From contig CAIKAC010000012.1 of the NCBI GenBank assembly GCA_903825305.1, positions 1-64,000 on the forward strand: DNA of 64,000 nucleotides, in the 5' to 3' direction. The notes under the pieces are model-generated. The model was not told the origin of the DNA. It saw only the letters and a program-made list of their open reading frames with translations, and ran no database searches. Shown piece by piece: positions 1-9,355 of the stretch. This stretch comes from an uncultured Actinomycetes bacterium. Its GTDB lineage: Bacteria; Actinomycetota; Acidimicrobiia; Acidimicrobiales; RAAP-2. Every line of letters starts with the position of its first letter. Positions within the stretch are counted from its first letter, which is position 1. A program made the position numbers and the translations under genes.

Positions 1-639
1 AAAGTCGGCATGACACAGGTCTGGGACGAGGACAACCGCGTGGTACCCGTTACCGTGATCAATGTTGCGCCGGTTCGCGTAGTCCAGGTCAAGACAGGCG
101 AGCGCGACGGTTACGCCGCGCTTCAAGTCACCTGGGGCTCGAAGAAGGCATCCAAGCTCACCCGTCCCGAGGCAGGGCATTTCTCTGCTGCCGGCGTTGA
201 GCCTGGCGACAAGGTTGTGGAACTGCGCATCGACGAGGTAGGCGACTACACCGTCGGTCAAGAAATCACCGCAGAGCTCTTTGAGAAGGGTGAGCGCGTT
301 GACGCCATCGCCGTCTCGAAGGGTAAGGGCTTTGCCGGTGGCATGAAGCGCCACAACTTCAAGGGCCAAGGAGCATCTCACGGTAACCACAAGCACCACC
401 GTGCTCCTGGTTCCATCGGTGGCTGCTCGACTCCTGGTCGCGTATTCAAGGGAACGCGTATGGCTGGCCGCATGGGTGGCGAGCGTACGACCATCACCAA
501 CCTCGTCATTGTGGCGGCGGACCCTGAGCGTCAGTTGCTCTTGGTCAAGGGTGCGGTTCCTGGTTCGAATGGCTCAACCGTCGTCATCCGCAACTCGGTC
601 AAGGTAGCGACGCCCAAGGCGAAGGGTGGTGTCCGATGA
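1..639 (+). CDS. rplC: 50S ribosomal protein L3, 5' end outside window
   Basis: L3 binds 23S rRNA early in 50S assembly. The reading frame is open to base 1 and codes K-V-G before the first ATG at position 10. That ATG is internal, because family members carry about ten more residues ending in a KVGMTQ-type motif, so the true start lies upstream of the window. The conserved stretch from GASHGNHKHHRAPGSIGG to KGTRMAGRMGG (about residues 121-157 counted from the ATG) is the L3 extension that reaches toward the peptidyl-transferase centre. The stop overlaps the rplD start (ATGA), implying translational coupling in the S10 operon. Identification is certain; only the N-terminus is missing. Confidence 0.97.
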   Translation, partial: KVGMTQVWDEDNRVVPVTVINVAPVRVVQVKTGERDGYAALQVTWGSKKASKLTRPEAGHFSAAGVEPGDKVVELRIDEVGDYTVGQEITAELFEKGERVDAIAVSKGKGFAGGMKRHNFKGQGASHGNHKHHRAPGSIGGCSTPGRVFKGTRMAGRMGGERTTITNLVIVAADPERQLLLVKGAVPGSNGSTVVIRNSVKVATPKAKGGVR

Positions 640-1313
640 CTGAGATGATGCTTCGCGGACCGATTCAAAAAGATCGTCCCGCTCCGGTTGCTCGCCAGGT
701 CGAGCGCAAGGACATTGCGGGCAAGGTGCTCGGTACCGTCAACTTGGCACCTGAGATTTTCGGCATTGAGCCCAACGTCCCCGTCATGCACCAGGTGGTT
801 ACCGCTCAGCTCGCCGCAAAGCGTGCCGGCACCCAATCCACCAAGACTCGCGCCGAAGTGCGCGGTGGTGGCGCTAAGCCGTTCAACCAAAAGGGCACCG
901 GTCGTGCTCGTCAAGGTTCGAGCCGTGTTCCGTCCATGCCCGGTGGTGGTGTGGCCATGGGACCCAAGCCTCGCAAATACGACCAGGCGACCCCGAAGAA
1001 GATGGTTCGTCTCGCCCTGCGTTCAGCCTTGTCTGACCGTGCCGCTGAAGGCAACGTCATCTTGGTTGACAAGTTTGACTTCGATGCCCCCAAGACCAAG
1101 GACGCCCTGAGCGCATTGGCAGCCATCGGTGCCAATGGGCACGTGCTCGTGGTGCTGACGGACGAAGAGATCAACGCCACGTTGAGCCTTCGAAACTTGG
1201 AGCACGTCACGACCTTGACGGCTGATCAGCTCAACACCTACGACATCGTTCGCAACGACGTGGTGGTCTTCACCGACGCCACGCTTCCCACCAGCCAAGG
1301 AGACGAGGCCTGA
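636..1313 (+). CDS. rplD: 50S ribosomal protein L4
   Basis: L4 is a 50S protein whose extended loop lines the nascent-peptide exit tunnel. The 225-residue product carries that loop at about residues 76-115: [19 protein letters not shown] followed by a Gly/Pro-rich stretch ending GPKPRKY. Length is normal for actinobacteria. The ATG overlaps the rplC stop by four bases, and the stop overlaps the rplW start by one base. A second ATG three codons in is possible but has no better ribosome-binding site. In E. coli L4 represses its own operon; no equivalent leader can be judged here because the operon start is outside the window. Confidence 0.97.
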   Translation: MTEMMLRGPIQKDRPAPVARQVERKDIAGKVLGTVNLAPEIFGIEPNVPVMHQVVTAQLAAKRAGTQSTKTRAEVRGGGAKPFNQKGTGRARQGSSRVPSMPGGGVAMGPKPRKYDQATPKKMVRLALRSALSDRAAEGNVILVDKFDFDAPKTKDALSALAAIGANGHVLVVLTDEEINATLSLRNLEHVTTLTADQLNTYDIVRNDVVVFTDATLPTSQGDEA

Positions 1314-1603
1314 TGCGCGACCCTATGTCCGTCCTCATTCGTCCCGTAGTTTCTGAAAAGACCTATGGGCTCATGGACGAAGGCACCTACGTCTTCGTCA
1401 TTGACAAGAACGCCACCAAGATCGACGTGCGTCACGCCGTTGAGCAGGCGTTCGGCGTCAAGGTTGCCAACGTCAACACCTTGAACCGCAAGGGCAAGAC
1501 GACGCGCAACCGTCGCACCAACACTCCCGGCTCTCGCCCCGACACCAAGCGCGCGTTCGTGACCTTGGTTGAGGGCGACAAGATCGACCTCTTCGAGAAC
1601 TAG
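1313..1603 (+). CDS. rplW: 50S ribosomal protein L23
   Basis: L23 sits at the exit of the peptide tunnel and is the docking site for trigger factor and SRP. The 96-residue product begins [19 protein letters not shown]; the [11 protein letters not shown] motif is the L23 signature. A basic loop follows at about residues 60-80 ([11 protein letters not shown]). Length is normal. The start overlaps the last base of the rplD stop, so it depends on coupled translation. The next gene, rplB, starts 10 bases after its stop. Confidence 0.97.
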   Translation: MRDPMSVLIRPVVSEKTYGLMDEGTYVFVIDKNATKIDVRHAVEQAFGVKVANVNTLNRKGKTTRNRRTNTPGSRPDTKRAFVTLVEGDKIDLFEN

Positions 1604-1613
1604 AGAGAAGCAG

Positions 1614-2450
1614 ATGGCACTTCGCACGCGTAAGCCCACCAGCCCCGGACGTCGGTTCCAGACGGTCTCGGATTTCTCCGAGATCACGAAGACCACACCG
1701 GAAAAGTCGCTGCTGGCGTCTAAGTCAAAGACCGGTGGTCGTAACAACTACGGTCGCAAGACATCTCGTCACCGCGGTGGCGGTCACAAGCAGCAGTACC
1801 GCATCATCGACTTCCGTCGTAACAAGAACGGCATCCCCGCAACGGTTGCTGCCATTGAATACGACCCAAACCGTAACTGCCGTATCGCCTTGCTTCACTA
1901 CCACGATGGTGAGAAGCGCTACATCCTCGCCCCAGCTGGCTTGAAGGTGGGCGACAAGGTTCAAAGCGGCCAAGGCGCTGACATTCGCGTCGGCAATGCG
2001 CTGCCCATGCGCTACATCCCCACCGGTTCGGTCGTCCACAACGTGGAGCTGCGCCCTGGTGGCGGTGGCAAGATCGCCCGTGGTGCTGGCATGAGCGTGC
2101 AGCTCGTAGCTAAAGATGGCGGCTACGCCACCTTGCGTTTGCCCTCAACCGAAATGCGTCGCGTCGAAATTGACTGCGTCGCCACCTTGGGTGTCGTTGG
2201 CAACGCTGAGCACGAACTCATCAAGATTGGTAAGGCCGGTCGTAACCGCTGGAAGGGCAAGCGCCCGCAAACCCGTGGTGTTGCTATGAACCCGGTTGAC
2301 CACCCCCTTGGTGGTGGTGAAGGGAAGACCTCTGGTGGTCGTCACCCAGTATCACCGTGGGGTAAGCCCGAAGGCCGCACCCGTGCGCGTCAAAAAGATT
2401 CCGACAAGCTCATCATCCGTCGTCGCCGTACTCGCGGCGCACGGCGATAG
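1614..2450 (+). CDS. rplB: 50S ribosomal protein L2
   Basis: L2 is a core 50S protein required for subunit joining and peptidyl-transferase activity. The start at 1614 ([15 protein letters not shown]) was chosen over an upstream in-frame ATG inside rplW because it matches the family N-terminus and has an AGAGAAG-type ribosome-binding site. This gives 278 residues, the usual length. The conserved C-terminal [17 protein letters not shown] stretch holds the histidine (His230) near the peptidyl-transferase centre, and a basic KLIIRRRR tail follows. It lies between rplW and rpsS in canonical S10 order. Confidence 0.98.
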   Translation: MALRTRKPTSPGRRFQTVSDFSEITKTTPEKSLLASKSKTGGRNNYGRKTSRHRGGGHKQQYRIIDFRRNKNGIPATVAAIEYDPNRNCRIALLHYHDGEKRYILAPAGLKVGDKVQSGQGADIRVGNALPMRYIPTGSVVHNVELRPGGGGKIARGAGMSVQLVAKDGGYATLRLPSTEMRRVEIDCVATLGVVGNAEHELIKIGKAGRNRWKGKRPQTRGVAMNPVDHPLGGGEGKTSGGRHPVSPWGKPEGRTRARQKDSDKLIIRRRRTRGARR

Positions 2451-2462
2451 GGAGAAACCGAT

Positions 2463-2737
<275 letters not shown>

Positions 2738-2741
<4 letters not shown>

Positions 2742-3439
2742 CCGCAACGAAGACTAATGAGCGTCCCGGGACCAAGGCAGTCCTGCGCCACTTCCACATG
2801 TCAGCCTCCAAGGCTCGCGTTGTCCTGAACCTCATCCGAGGCAAGGATGTCCAATTGGCATCTGAAATCTTGAACAACACCGAGCGCGAAGCCGCTGACG
2901 TCATTGCCAAGGTATTGGCTTCTGCGGTCGCTAACGCGGTGCACAACGATGGCCAGGCTGCTAACGAGCTCTACGTGGCCGCTGCCTATGCCGACGAAGG
3001 CACCACGATGAAGCGCTGGCGCCCTCGGGCCCGTGGTCGTGCCACGCGTATTCGTAAGCGCACCTGTCACATCACGGTGATCGTCGCTCGCATGGATGAC
3101 GACAAGCTCGCCATCCGCGCCAAGGCAACCCAGAACTCGCAAGTTGCTCGCTCCAAGCGAGTTGCTGAATCGCGTCGTCGTGCCGACCAGCAGTCGCGTG
3201 GTCGTCGTCGCGACGCCGAGCGCGAGGCGGAGATTGAGGCCGAGGCAACTGCTGCGTCGACCGAAGAGACCACCGAGATGGTAGAGACCGACCAGGTTGA
3301 GGCCAGCAATGAGGCTGTCGACATTGAGGTCACCGAAATCGATGACATCGCTCAGGACTCCAACGCTGGAGATGACGATGCAGAAACGACTGACGCCGCC
3401 TCAGACGAGGTCGCCGAGACTGAGGAAGAGAGCAACTAA
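2738..3439 (+). CDS. rplV: 50S ribosomal protein L22 with long acidic C-terminal extension
   Basis: L22 spans the 50S exit tunnel and contacts all 23S domains. Residues 1-118 are the normal L22 core ([15 protein letters not shown] near the N-terminus, [18 protein letters not shown] at about 95-112). The protein then runs on to 233 residues, about twice the usual length. First comes a basic linker (about 124-160, rich in Arg/Lys/Gln), then an acidic low-complexity tail in which 29 of the last 73 residues are Asp or Glu and only one is basic. The reading frame is uninterrupted and the stop overlaps the rpsC start by one base, so the tail is not a frameshift artefact. Its role is unknown; such tails are predicted to be disordered. 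It overlaps rpsS by four bases. Confidence 0.96.
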
Positions 3440-4395
3440 TGGGTCAGAAGGTAAACCCATACGGCTTCCGCCTGGGTATCACGACGGACTGGAAGTCCCG
3501 TTGGTACGAGGACAAGCAGTACAAGGAATTTGTCATTGAAGACTGGAAGATTCGTGACTTCTTGAACCGCGAACTCGAAACAGCTGCAGTGAGTCGCATC
3601 GAAGTTGAGCGTACGCGTGACCGCATCCGCGTTGACATCCACACGGCGCGTCCTGGCATCGTGATTGGTCGTCGTGGTGCTGAGGCTGACCGCCTCAAGA
3701 AGGAGTTGGAGAAGATCACTGGTCTTCCCAACCGCATTCAGCTCAACATCCAAGAGATCAAGCAGCCGGAACTCGATGCTGCGTTGATCGCCCAAGGCAT
3801 CGCTGACCAGCTGGTGCGTCGTGTTGCGTTCCGTCGCGCCATGAAGCGTGCCATCCAAACCGTGCAAAAGGCTGGCGCTCTTGGCATCAAGGTGCAGTGC
3901 TCGGGTCGACTCGGTGGCGCTGAAATGTCGCGTAAAGAGCAGTACCGCGAAGGCCGCGTGCCCTTGCACACGCTGCGTGCTGACATTGACTATGGCTTCC
4001 GTGAGGCCAAGACCGCAACGGGCCGCGTCGGTATCAAGGTCTGGATCTACAAGGGCGACATTCTCCCTTACAAGATCAGTGCTGAAGAGAAGATCAAGTC
4101 TGAAGCGGCCATGGCCACTGGTTCAGCGGCAGGTTCGGTTGATGCCGGTACTGCCGAAGCTGCACCGAAGCGTCTGGTGACCGCTGGTGGTGGTCGCCGC
4201 AAGGCAGCCATGCCAGAACCTGGCGTGGAAGAAGTCGTTATTGCCGAAACCGAGGTCATTGAGGCTCCTCGCGAGATCATCGCGACCCCAGCCGAGGCTG
4301 ACGAACTCGAGAAGCGCCTGGCTGCTGAAGAAGAGATCGAGCGTCGGGTCCACGAGAGCCACGAGACCCCTCACTTCCGCAAGGAGGTTGACTAA
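3439..4395 (+). CDS. rpsC: 30S ribosomal protein S3 with C-terminal extension
   Basis: S3 lines the mRNA entry tunnel of the 30S subunit and has helicase activity with S4 and S5. The N-terminus [14 protein letters not shown], the KH domain with [15 protein letters not shown] (about 72-86) and the C-terminal domain with [12 protein letters not shown] and [15 protein letters not shown] are all present. The usual core ends near residue 215. The protein then continues to 318 residues with an Ala/Gly/Ser linker and a Glu-rich, mixed-charge tail. Many actinobacterial S3 proteins have some tail, but this one is long. It is one base coupled to rplV, whose product also has an acidic tail. Confidence 0.97.
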   Translation: MGQKVNPYGFRLGITTDWKSRWYEDKQYKEFVIEDWKIRDFLNRELETAAVSRIEVERTRDRIRVDIHTARPGIVIGRRGAEADRLKKELEKITGLPNRIQLNIQEIKQPELDAALIAQGIADQLVRRVAFRRAMKRAIQTVQKAGALGIKVQCSGRLGGAEMSRKEQYREGRVPLHTLRADIDYGFREAKTATGRVGIKVWIYKGDILPYKISAEEKIKSEAAMATGSAAGSVDAGTAEAAPKRLVTAGGGRRKAAMPEPGVEEVVIAETEVIEAPREIIATPAEADELEKRLAAEEEIERRVHESHETPHFRKEVD

Positions 4396-4397
4396 CC

Positions 4398-4835
4398 ATG
4401 TTGATGCCCCGTCGAGTACGGCACCGTAAGCAACAGCGCGGTCGTATGTCCGGTCAAGCCAAGGGCGGCACTGAAGTTACCTTTGGTGACTTCGGCATCC
4501 AGGCCCTTGAGCCCGGTTGGATTACCGCTCGCCAGATTGAGGCTGCCCGTATTGCCATGACCCGTCACGTCAAGCGTGGCGGAAAGGTGTGGATTCGGGT
4601 GTTCCCCGACAAGCCGGTGACCAAGAAGCCTGCCGAAACCCGCATGGGTTCGGGTAAGGGTAACCCTGAGTTGTGGGTTGCCGTGGTCAAGCCAGGCCGC
4701 ATCATGTTCGAGCTCGCTGGTGTGGACCAGGCTTTGGCCAAGGCTGCCATGGAGCGAGCAATTCAGAAGCTTCCGATTCGCGCCAAGTTCGTGGTGCGCC
4801 CGGGAAGCCACGGCACGCCGGAGGTGCAGCTGTGA
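4398..4835 (+). CDS. rplP: 50S ribosomal protein L16
   Basis: L16 organises the A-site finger and the tRNA-binding region of the 50S subunit. The 145-residue product starts [17 protein letters not shown] and contains [18 protein letters not shown] and [20 protein letters not shown], both diagnostic. Length is normal. An AAGGAGG ribosome-binding site lies about ten bases before the ATG at 4398. The next ATG, two codons on, is a possible alternative start. The stop overlaps the rpmC GTG start. Confidence 0.97.
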   Translation: MLMPRRVRHRKQQRGRMSGQAKGGTEVTFGDFGIQALEPGWITARQIEAARIAMTRHVKRGGKVWIRVFPDKPVTKKPAETRMGSGKGNPELWVAVVKPGRIMFELAGVDQALAKAAMERAIQKLPIRAKFVVRPGSHGTPEVQL

Positions 4836-5065
4836 GTGCTCGTATGGACGAGTTCGTATCCCTGTCCGACGCCGAGTTGGTGGACCGACTCGCTGAGTCG
4901 CGTCGCGAAGTGTTCAACCTTCGCTTCCAACTCGCTACCGGCCAGCTCGACAACACTGCACGCTTGGGCGCTGTCAAGAAAGACATTGCCCGCGTGATGA
5001 CCGTGCTGCGTGACCGTGAAATTGCGGCCGCCGAAGCGCTGGCAGCTAACGGAGAGGACGCTTAA
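4832..5065 (+). CDS. rpmC: 50S ribosomal protein L29
   Basis: L29 is a small two-helix protein beside L23 at the tunnel exit. The GTG at 4832, overlapping the rplP stop (GTGA), is chosen because GGAG lies eight bases upstream; it gives 77 residues. An ATG at 4844 would shorten it by four residues. The [20 protein letters not shown] and [20 protein letters not shown] segments match L29. Frame-open sequence upstream lies within rplP and is not coding in this frame. The stop overlaps the rpsQ start by one base. Confidence 0.94.
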   Translation: MSARMDEFVSLSDAELVDRLAESRREVFNLRFQLATGQLDNTARLGAVKKDIARVMTVLRDREIAAAEALAANGEDA

Positions 5066-5346
5066 TGAGCGAGAACACCGTAGAAGAAACAACTGAGCGC
5101 GCCGCTCGCAAGGTCCGTGAGGGCATTGTGGTGTCGGACAAGATGGACAACACCATTGTCGTTGCCATCGTGGAGCGCGTCCGTCACCCCAAGTACGGCA
5201 AGACGGTTCAGCGCACCAAGAAGCTCTACGCCCACGACGCCACCAATGACGCCAAGATTGGCGACCGAGTCCGCGTGAGCGAGACCCGTCCGCTGTCGAA
5301 GCTCAAGCGCTGGCGTCTCGTTGAAATCCTGGAGCGTGCCCGATGA
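5065..5346 (+). CDS. rpsQ: 30S ribosomal protein S17
   Basis: S17 is a primary 16S rRNA-binding OB-fold protein. The 93-residue product has the hallmarks [38 protein letters not shown] and [21 protein letters not shown] short N-terminal extension of about 15 residues, rich in Glu and Thr, precedes the core, as is common in actinobacteria. It overlaps rpmC by one base and rplN by four (ATGA). Confidence 0.97.
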   Translation: MSENTVEETTERAARKVREGIVVSDKMDNTIVVAIVERVRHPKYGKTVQRTKKLYAHDATNDAKIGDRVRVSETRPLSKLKRWRLVEILERAR

Positions 5347-5711
5347 TTCAGCAAGAATCCCGTCTTCGCGTTGCCGACAACTCAGGTGCCAAGGAAGTTC
5401 TGTGCATCCGAGTGCTCGGTGGTTCGCGTCGCCGCTACGCCTCAATTGGCGATGTCTTCATCGCGACCGTCAAAGACGCCATTCCCGGCGCTGCGGTCAA
5501 GAAGGGTGACGTTGTCCGTTGCGTGGTCGTGCGCACCAAGAAAGAGAAGCGCCGCGCAGACGGTAGCTACATCCGTTTCGACGAGAATGCCGCTGTGTTG
5601 ATCAACGACCAGTTGCAGCCTCGTGGTACCCGCATCTTCGGCCCCGTTGGCCGTGAGTTGCGCGACAAGAAGTTCATGCGAATTGTTTCGCTGGCACCGG
5701 AGGTGCTCTAA
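5343..5711 (+). CDS. rplN: 50S ribosomal protein L14
   Basis: L14 forms an intersubunit bridge with 16S rRNA and is the docking site of the silencing factor RsfS. The 122-residue protein starts [20 protein letters not shown] and has the exact family length. The central [19 protein letters not shown] and the C-terminal [20 protein letters not shown] are diagnostic. The start overlaps the rpsQ stop (ATGA) and its stop overlaps the rplX start by one base. Confidence 0.98.
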   Translation: MIQQESRLRVADNSGAKEVLCIRVLGGSRRRYASIGDVFIATVKDAIPGAAVKKGDVVRCVVVRTKKEKRRADGSYIRFDENAAVLINDQLQPRGTRIFGPVGRELRDKKFMRIVSLAPEVL

Positions 5712-6016
5712 TGCGCGTGAAAAAAGGTGACGAGGTAGTGGTGCTTTCTGGCAAGTACGCCGGACACCGTGCCGAAGTAATCAAGGCCATGCCTGCTTCA
5801 GATCAAGTAGTGCTCGACAGTGTGAACATCGCTAAGCGACACACCAAGCAGCGCTCAGAGACGACTCAGGGCGGCATCATCGACAAGTTCATGCCAATTC
5901 ACGTGTCCGCAGTATCACTGTGGTGCAAGGGCCACGACGGCCCCGCGCGTGCTGGCTACAAGGTTGACGGGGACACCAAGACCCGCGTCTGCCGCAAGTG
6001 TGGAGCGGAGTTGTAA
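5711..6016 (+). CDS. rplX: 50S ribosomal protein L24
   Basis: L24 initiates 50S assembly. The N-terminal KOW motif is seen at about residues 3-25 (VKKGDEVVVLSGKYAGHRAE), followed by VNIAKRHTKQ. The 101-residue length is normal. The C-terminus carries C-x2-C (VCRKCGAEL) plus an upstream Cys-x2-His, a pattern found in some bacterial L24 proteins. It starts one base into the rplN stop and is directly abutted by rplE. Confidence 0.97.
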   Translation: MRVKKGDEVVVLSGKYAGHRAEVIKAMPASDQVVLDSVNIAKRHTKQRSETTQGGIIDKFMPIHVSAVSLWCKGHDGPARAGYKVDGDTKTRVCRKCGAEL

Positions 6017-6580
6017 ATGAGTACGACTACTCACCCTCGCCTCAAAGAGCGTTACGACAACGAGATCCGGGCACAGCTCAAGCAAGAGTTGGGCCTGGAG
6101 AACATCATGGAAGTTCCTCGTCTCGTCAAGATCGTGGTGAACGCCGGTGTTGGTAAGGCAACGCAACAGCAGAGCCTGCTCGAAGGCGCTCAGCGTGACC
6201 TCGAAGCCATCACGGGTCAAAAGCCTGCGGTTACTCGGGCTCGTAAGTCCATTGCAAACTTCAAGCTGCGCGAAGGCCAGCCCATCGGCGCCAAGGTGAC
6301 CCTCCGTGGTGACCGTGCTTGGGAGTTCTTCGACCGTCTTGTTTCGTTGGCCATTCCGCGTATCCGCGACTTCCGCGGCCTCTCGGCAAAGTCCTTCGAC
6401 GGCAACGGCAACTACACCTTCGGCGTCAACGACCAGTTGATTTTCCCGGAGCTCGAATACGACAAGATCGACACCCCGCGTGGCTTTGACATCACGATCG
6501 TGACCACAGCACGCACCGATGAGGAAGGTCGTGCGTTCTTGCGAGCGTACGGATTCCCGTTCAAGCAGGAGACCAAGTAG
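6017..6580 (+). CDS. rplE: 50S ribosomal protein L5
   Basis: L5 binds 5S rRNA and contacts P-site tRNA. The 187-residue product has [19 protein letters not shown] near the N-terminus, then [36 protein letters not shown] and [17 protein letters not shown], all standard. Length is normal. The ATG directly follows the rplX stop codon. rpsN starts four bases after its stop. Confidence 0.98.
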   Translation: MSTTTHPRLKERYDNEIRAQLKQELGLENIMEVPRLVKIVVNAGVGKATQQQSLLEGAQRDLEAITGQKPAVTRARKSIANFKLREGQPIGAKVTLRGDRAWEFFDRLVSLAIPRIRDFRGLSAKSFDGNGNYTFGVNDQLIFPELEYDKIDTPRGFDITIVTTARTDEEGRAFLRAYGFPFKQETK

Positions 6581-6584
6581 TCCC

Positions 6585-6770
6585 ATGGCAAAGAAGGCAC
6601 TTATTAACAAGCAGCAGCGCACCCCTAAGTTCAAGGTGCGCGCGTACACCCGTTGCCAGCGTTGCGGCCGACCCAAGGCGGTCTATCGCAAGTTTGGTCT
6701 CTGCCGTATCTGCCTGCGCCAGATGGTGCACGCCGGCGAGATTCCTGGCGTCACGAAGGCAAGCTGGTAG
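6585..6770 (+). CDS. rpsN: 30S ribosomal protein S14, zinc-binding (type Z)
   Basis: S14 is a 30S head protein. The start at 6585 ([20 protein letters not shown]) is chosen over an upstream in-frame ATG inside rplE. It gives 61 residues, the length of the short zinc-binding form. Two CxxC pairs ([10 protein letters not shown] and [10 protein letters not shown]) form the zinc ribbon. Zinc-limited actinobacteria often carry a second, cysteine-free S14 elsewhere; none is in this window. It lies between rplE and rpsH in spc order. Confidence 0.97.
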   Translation: MAKKALINKQQRTPKFKVRAYTRCQRCGRPKAVYRKFGLCRICLRQMVHAGEIPGVTKASW

Positions 6771-6782
6771 GGGAGGTTCGAT

Positions 6783-7187
6783 ATGTCCATGACTGACCCA
6801 ATCGCAGACATGCTGACCCGTATTCGCAACGCGAATAAGGCACAGCATGACACGGTGTCGATGCCCGGCTCCAAGCTCAAAGAGGCGCTTGCGCGCATTC
6901 TTGAGCGCGAGGGCTACATCGGGACCTTCGAGGTGACCCCCAACACGGGCAAGCCTGGTTCCACGCTGAACATCAACCTCAAGTACGACGGCAACCGTCG
7001 GTCGTCGATCGCTGGCCTCAAGCGCGTCTCTACGCCTGGTCTTCGTATCTACGCCCGTAGCGACAACATTCCGCGCGTGCTCGGTGGTTTCGGTGTCGCT
7101 GTGCTTTCGACGTCGGCTGGTCTTATGACCGACAAGGAAGCTCGCAAGCGCCACCTCGGCGGAGAGGTGCTCTGCCATGTTTGGTAA
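6783..7187 (+). CDS. rpsH: 30S ribosomal protein S8
   Basis: S8 binds the central domain of 16S rRNA and, in E. coli, represses the spc operon. The 134-residue product starts [20 protein letters not shown] and ends with [21 protein letters not shown], the conserved C-terminal hairpin. Length is normal. A GGGGAGG ribosome-binding site precedes the ATG. A second ATG two codons in is an equally plausible start. Confidence 0.98.
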   Translation: MSMTDPIADMLTRIRNANKAQHDTVSMPGSKLKEALARILEREGYIGTFEVTPNTGKPGSTLNINLKYDGNRRSSIAGLKRVSTPGLRIYARSDNIPRVLGGFGVAVLSTSAGLMTDKEARKRHLGGEVLCHVW

Positions 7188-7218
7188 CAACGATTCAATG
7201 AAGAGGGAGGAGGCCTAG

Positions 7219-7758
7219 ATGTCGCGCATCGGCAAGGCTCCCATCACGGTGCCGTCTTCGGTCACCGTAGAGGTAAGCGACCGCACGATTTCGGTCAAGG
7301 GCCCCCAGGGCACCTTGTCCCGAGTCATCCCGGGTCAGATTGATGTTCGCCAAGAAGGGGAGACCCTGCTCGTCGAGCGTCCCAACGATGAGCGTGAGAG
7401 CCGTGCGCTGCACGGCCTTACCCGCACCTTGGTTGCCAACATGGTGATCGGCGTGACGGAGGGCTTCACGAAAGAGCTCGACATTGTTGGCGTTGGTTAC
7501 CGTGCCCAAGCCAAGGGCCCGAGCTCCATTGAGCTTGCCCTTGGTTTCAGTCACCCGGTCAACTTTGACGCACCCGATGGCATTACCTTCGAAGTTCCCG
7601 CCCCCACGAAGATCATCGTGAAGGGCAACGACAAGGAAGTCGTCGGCCAGGTTGCCGCCAACATCCGCAAGATCCGTAAGCCCGAGCCCTACAAGGGCAA
7701 GGGTGTGCGCTACGCCGATGAGCGCGTTCTGCGCAAGGCTGGAAAGGCAGCGAAGTAG
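7219..7758 (+). CDS. rplF: 50S ribosomal protein L6
   Basis: L6 lies near the sarcin-ricin loop and the factor-binding site. The 179-residue protein begins [19 protein letters not shown] and ends with the signature [14 protein letters not shown] region followed by RKAGKAAK. Length is normal. A strong GGGAGGAGG ribosome-binding site precedes the ATG. The 31-base gap after rpsH is the longest since the start of the window, suggesting less coupling here. Confidence 0.98.
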   Translation: MSRIGKAPITVPSSVTVEVSDRTISVKGPQGTLSRVIPGQIDVRQEGETLLVERPNDERESRALHGLTRTLVANMVIGVTEGFTKELDIVGVGYRAQAKGPSSIELALGFSHPVNFDAPDGITFEVPAPTKIIVKGNDKEVVGQVAANIRKIRKPEPYKGKGVRYADERVLRKAGKAAK

Positions 7759-7760
7759 TC

Positions 7761-8117
7761 ATGGCACAGCGTTCAAGTCGCACGCTTCGGATTCGACGTC
7801 ACCGTCGGGTTCGTTTCAATGTTTCGGGTACGGCCGCCGTTCCGCGCGCAGCCGTGTTTCGTTCTAACAAGCACATCACCGTCCAGCTCATCGACGACGC
7901 TTCGGGCACCACGCTCGTTGCCGCGTCGTCAGTTGAGAAGGGTTCCGATGTTGCTGGTTCCAACCGTGAGGGCGCCGTCAAGGTCGGCACCCTTATCGCC
8001 GAGCGCGCCAAGGCCGCCGGCATTACCAAGATCGTCTTCGACCGTGGTGGTTTCAACTACCACGGCCGGGTCGCTGCGCTCGCTGACGCGATGCGTGAGG
8101 GAGGACTGGAGTTCTAA
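7761..8117 (+). CDS. rplR: 50S ribosomal protein L18
   Basis: L18 binds 5S rRNA with L5 in the central protuberance. The 118-residue product has [29 protein letters not shown] and the C-terminal [20 protein letters not shown], which are L18 signatures. Length is normal. The ATG follows the rplF stop by two bases and the stop overlaps the rpsE start by one base. Confidence 0.97.
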   Translation: MAQRSSRTLRIRRHRRVRFNVSGTAAVPRAAVFRSNKHITVQLIDDASGTTLVAASSVEKGSDVAGSNREGAVKVGTLIAERAKAAGITKIVFDRGGFNYHGRVAALADAMREGGLEF

Positions 8118-8668
8118 TGGCTGAATTGCAGCAATACGAAGAGCGCACCATCAACGTCAACCGCGTTGCCAAGGTCGTCAAGGGTGGTCGTCGCTTCAGC
8201 TTCGCCGCCCTCATGGTGATCGGTGACGGCAACGGCAACGTTGGACTGGGATACGGCAAGGCCAAAGAAGCTGGTCTGGCAGTTCAAAAGGGTATCGAAG
8301 AAGCTCGCAAGAACATGTTTGAGGTTCCCCTCGCTGGCACCACCATTACCCACCCGGTCATTGGTGAGGCAGGCGCGGGTCGCGTCATGCTCAAGCCGGC
8401 TGCCCCTGGTACCGGTGTGATTGCCGGTGGTGCAGCTCGTGCCATTTTGGAAATGGCCGGCGTGAAGGACATTTTGGCCAAGTCGTTGGGTTCCTCGAAC
8501 TCCATCAACGTCGCCCACGCCACCATCGAGGGTCTTCGTGCGCTCCGTCGCCCCGAAGACATCGCCGCATTGCGTGGCAAGGCTGCTGACGAGGTCGTCC
8601 CTGGCGGCGTGCTTCGCGCTTACAACGAGCGCAAGCGCAACAACACCCTGTTCAAGGAAGTGATGTGA
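8117..8668 (+). CDS. rpsE: 30S ribosomal protein S5
   Basis: S5 contributes to decoding fidelity and to mRNA unwinding at the entry site. The 183-residue product has [20 protein letters not shown] and [20 protein letters not shown], then [20 protein letters not shown], all canonical. Length is normal. It is coupled by one-base overlap to rplR and followed by rpmD one base after its stop. Confidence 0.98.
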   Translation: MAELQQYEERTINVNRVAKVVKGGRRFSFAALMVIGDGNGNVGLGYGKAKEAGLAVQKGIEEARKNMFEVPLAGTTITHPVIGEAGAGRVMLKPAAPGTGVIAGGAARAILEMAGVKDILAKSLGSSNSINVAHATIEGLRALRRPEDIAALRGKAADEVVPGGVLRAYNERKRNNTLFKEVM

Positions 8669-8669
8669 G

Positions 8670-8849
8670 ATGACTGAATTGAAGGTCACCCAAGTTCGTT
8701 CCAGCATTGGCACCAAGCCCAAGCACCGCGGCACGCTGCGCGCTTTGGGCCTGCGTGGCATTGGCAAGACGAACACCTTGCCGGATCGCCCTGAGATCCG
8801 TGGCATGATCGCTCGCGTACCCCACCTCGTTACGGTGGAGGAGGTTTAA
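8670..8849 (+). CDS. rpmD: 50S ribosomal protein L30
   Basis: L30 is a small 50S protein. The 59-residue reading frame ([20 protein letters not shown] and onward) has the typical IG-x6[20 protein letters not shown] pattern and ends [10 protein letters not shown]. It fits the expected slot between rpsE and rplO in the spc operon. The ATG lies one base after the rpsE stop. Length is typical for the family (about 58-60 residues). Confidence 0.95.
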   Translation: MTELKVTQVRSSIGTKPKHRGTLRALGLRGIGKTNTLPDRPEIRGMIARVPHLVTVEEV

Positions 8850-8852
8850 CCA

Positions 8853-9338
8853 ATGAAACTCCACGATCTCGTTCCCGCAGAGGGTTCTAACAAGCGGCGC
8901 CAACGCGTTGGCCGCGGTATTGCCGGTAAGGGCGGTAAGACCGCTGGCCGTGGTACCAAGGGTCAGAAGGCTCGTGACACCATCCCGGCAGGCTTCGAAG
9001 GTGGCCAGTTGCCGATGATGCAACGCTTGCCGAAGCTCAAGGGCTTCAACAATCCCTTCCGCGTTGAGTACACCCCCGTCAACCTTGATGCCATCGCCGC
9101 ACTCGGCGAGAGCGACGTGACTCTTGAGGTCATCGTGGCTCGTGGCCTCGCCAAGAAGGGCGAGTTGGTCAAGGTGCTAGGCCGTGGTTCACTCAGTTCA
9201 GCTATTACGGTCAAGGCTCACGCCTTCTCGGCATCCGCTGAGGCCGCTATCACCGCTGCCGGTGGTTCCATTGAGAAGCTCGACAAGCCCTTCAAGGTGC
9301 GTCCGGCTGCTCAAGGTAACCAGCACGCCAACCGATAA
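8853..9338 (+). CDS. rplO: 50S ribosomal protein L15
   Basis: L15 binds 23S rRNA late in assembly. The 161-residue product starts MKLHDLVPAEGSNKRRQRVG and carries the basic Gly-rich N-terminus GRGIAGKGGKTAGRGTKGQK, then FEGGQLPMMQRLPKLKGF. The C-terminal globular domain with VKAHAFSASAEAAITAAGG completes it. Slightly longer than the E. coli protein, as is common in actinobacteria. A GGAGGAGG ribosome-binding site precedes the ATG. Confidence 0.98.
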   Translation: MKLHDLVPAEGSNKRRQRVGRGIAGKGGKTAGRGTKGQKARDTIPAGFEGGQLPMMQRLPKLKGFNNPFRVEYTPVNLDAIAALGESDVTLEVIVARGLAKKGELVKVLGRGSLSSAITVKAHAFSASAEAAITAAGGSIEKLDKPFKVRPAAQGNQHANR

Positions 9339-9355
9339 GGGAAGCTTCACCGCTC

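Noticed and set aside
10-12. ATG at 10 as the start of rplC
   Set aside because: Codons before it continue the conserved L3 N-terminus (KVGMTQ), so it is internal and the gene is cut by the window edge.
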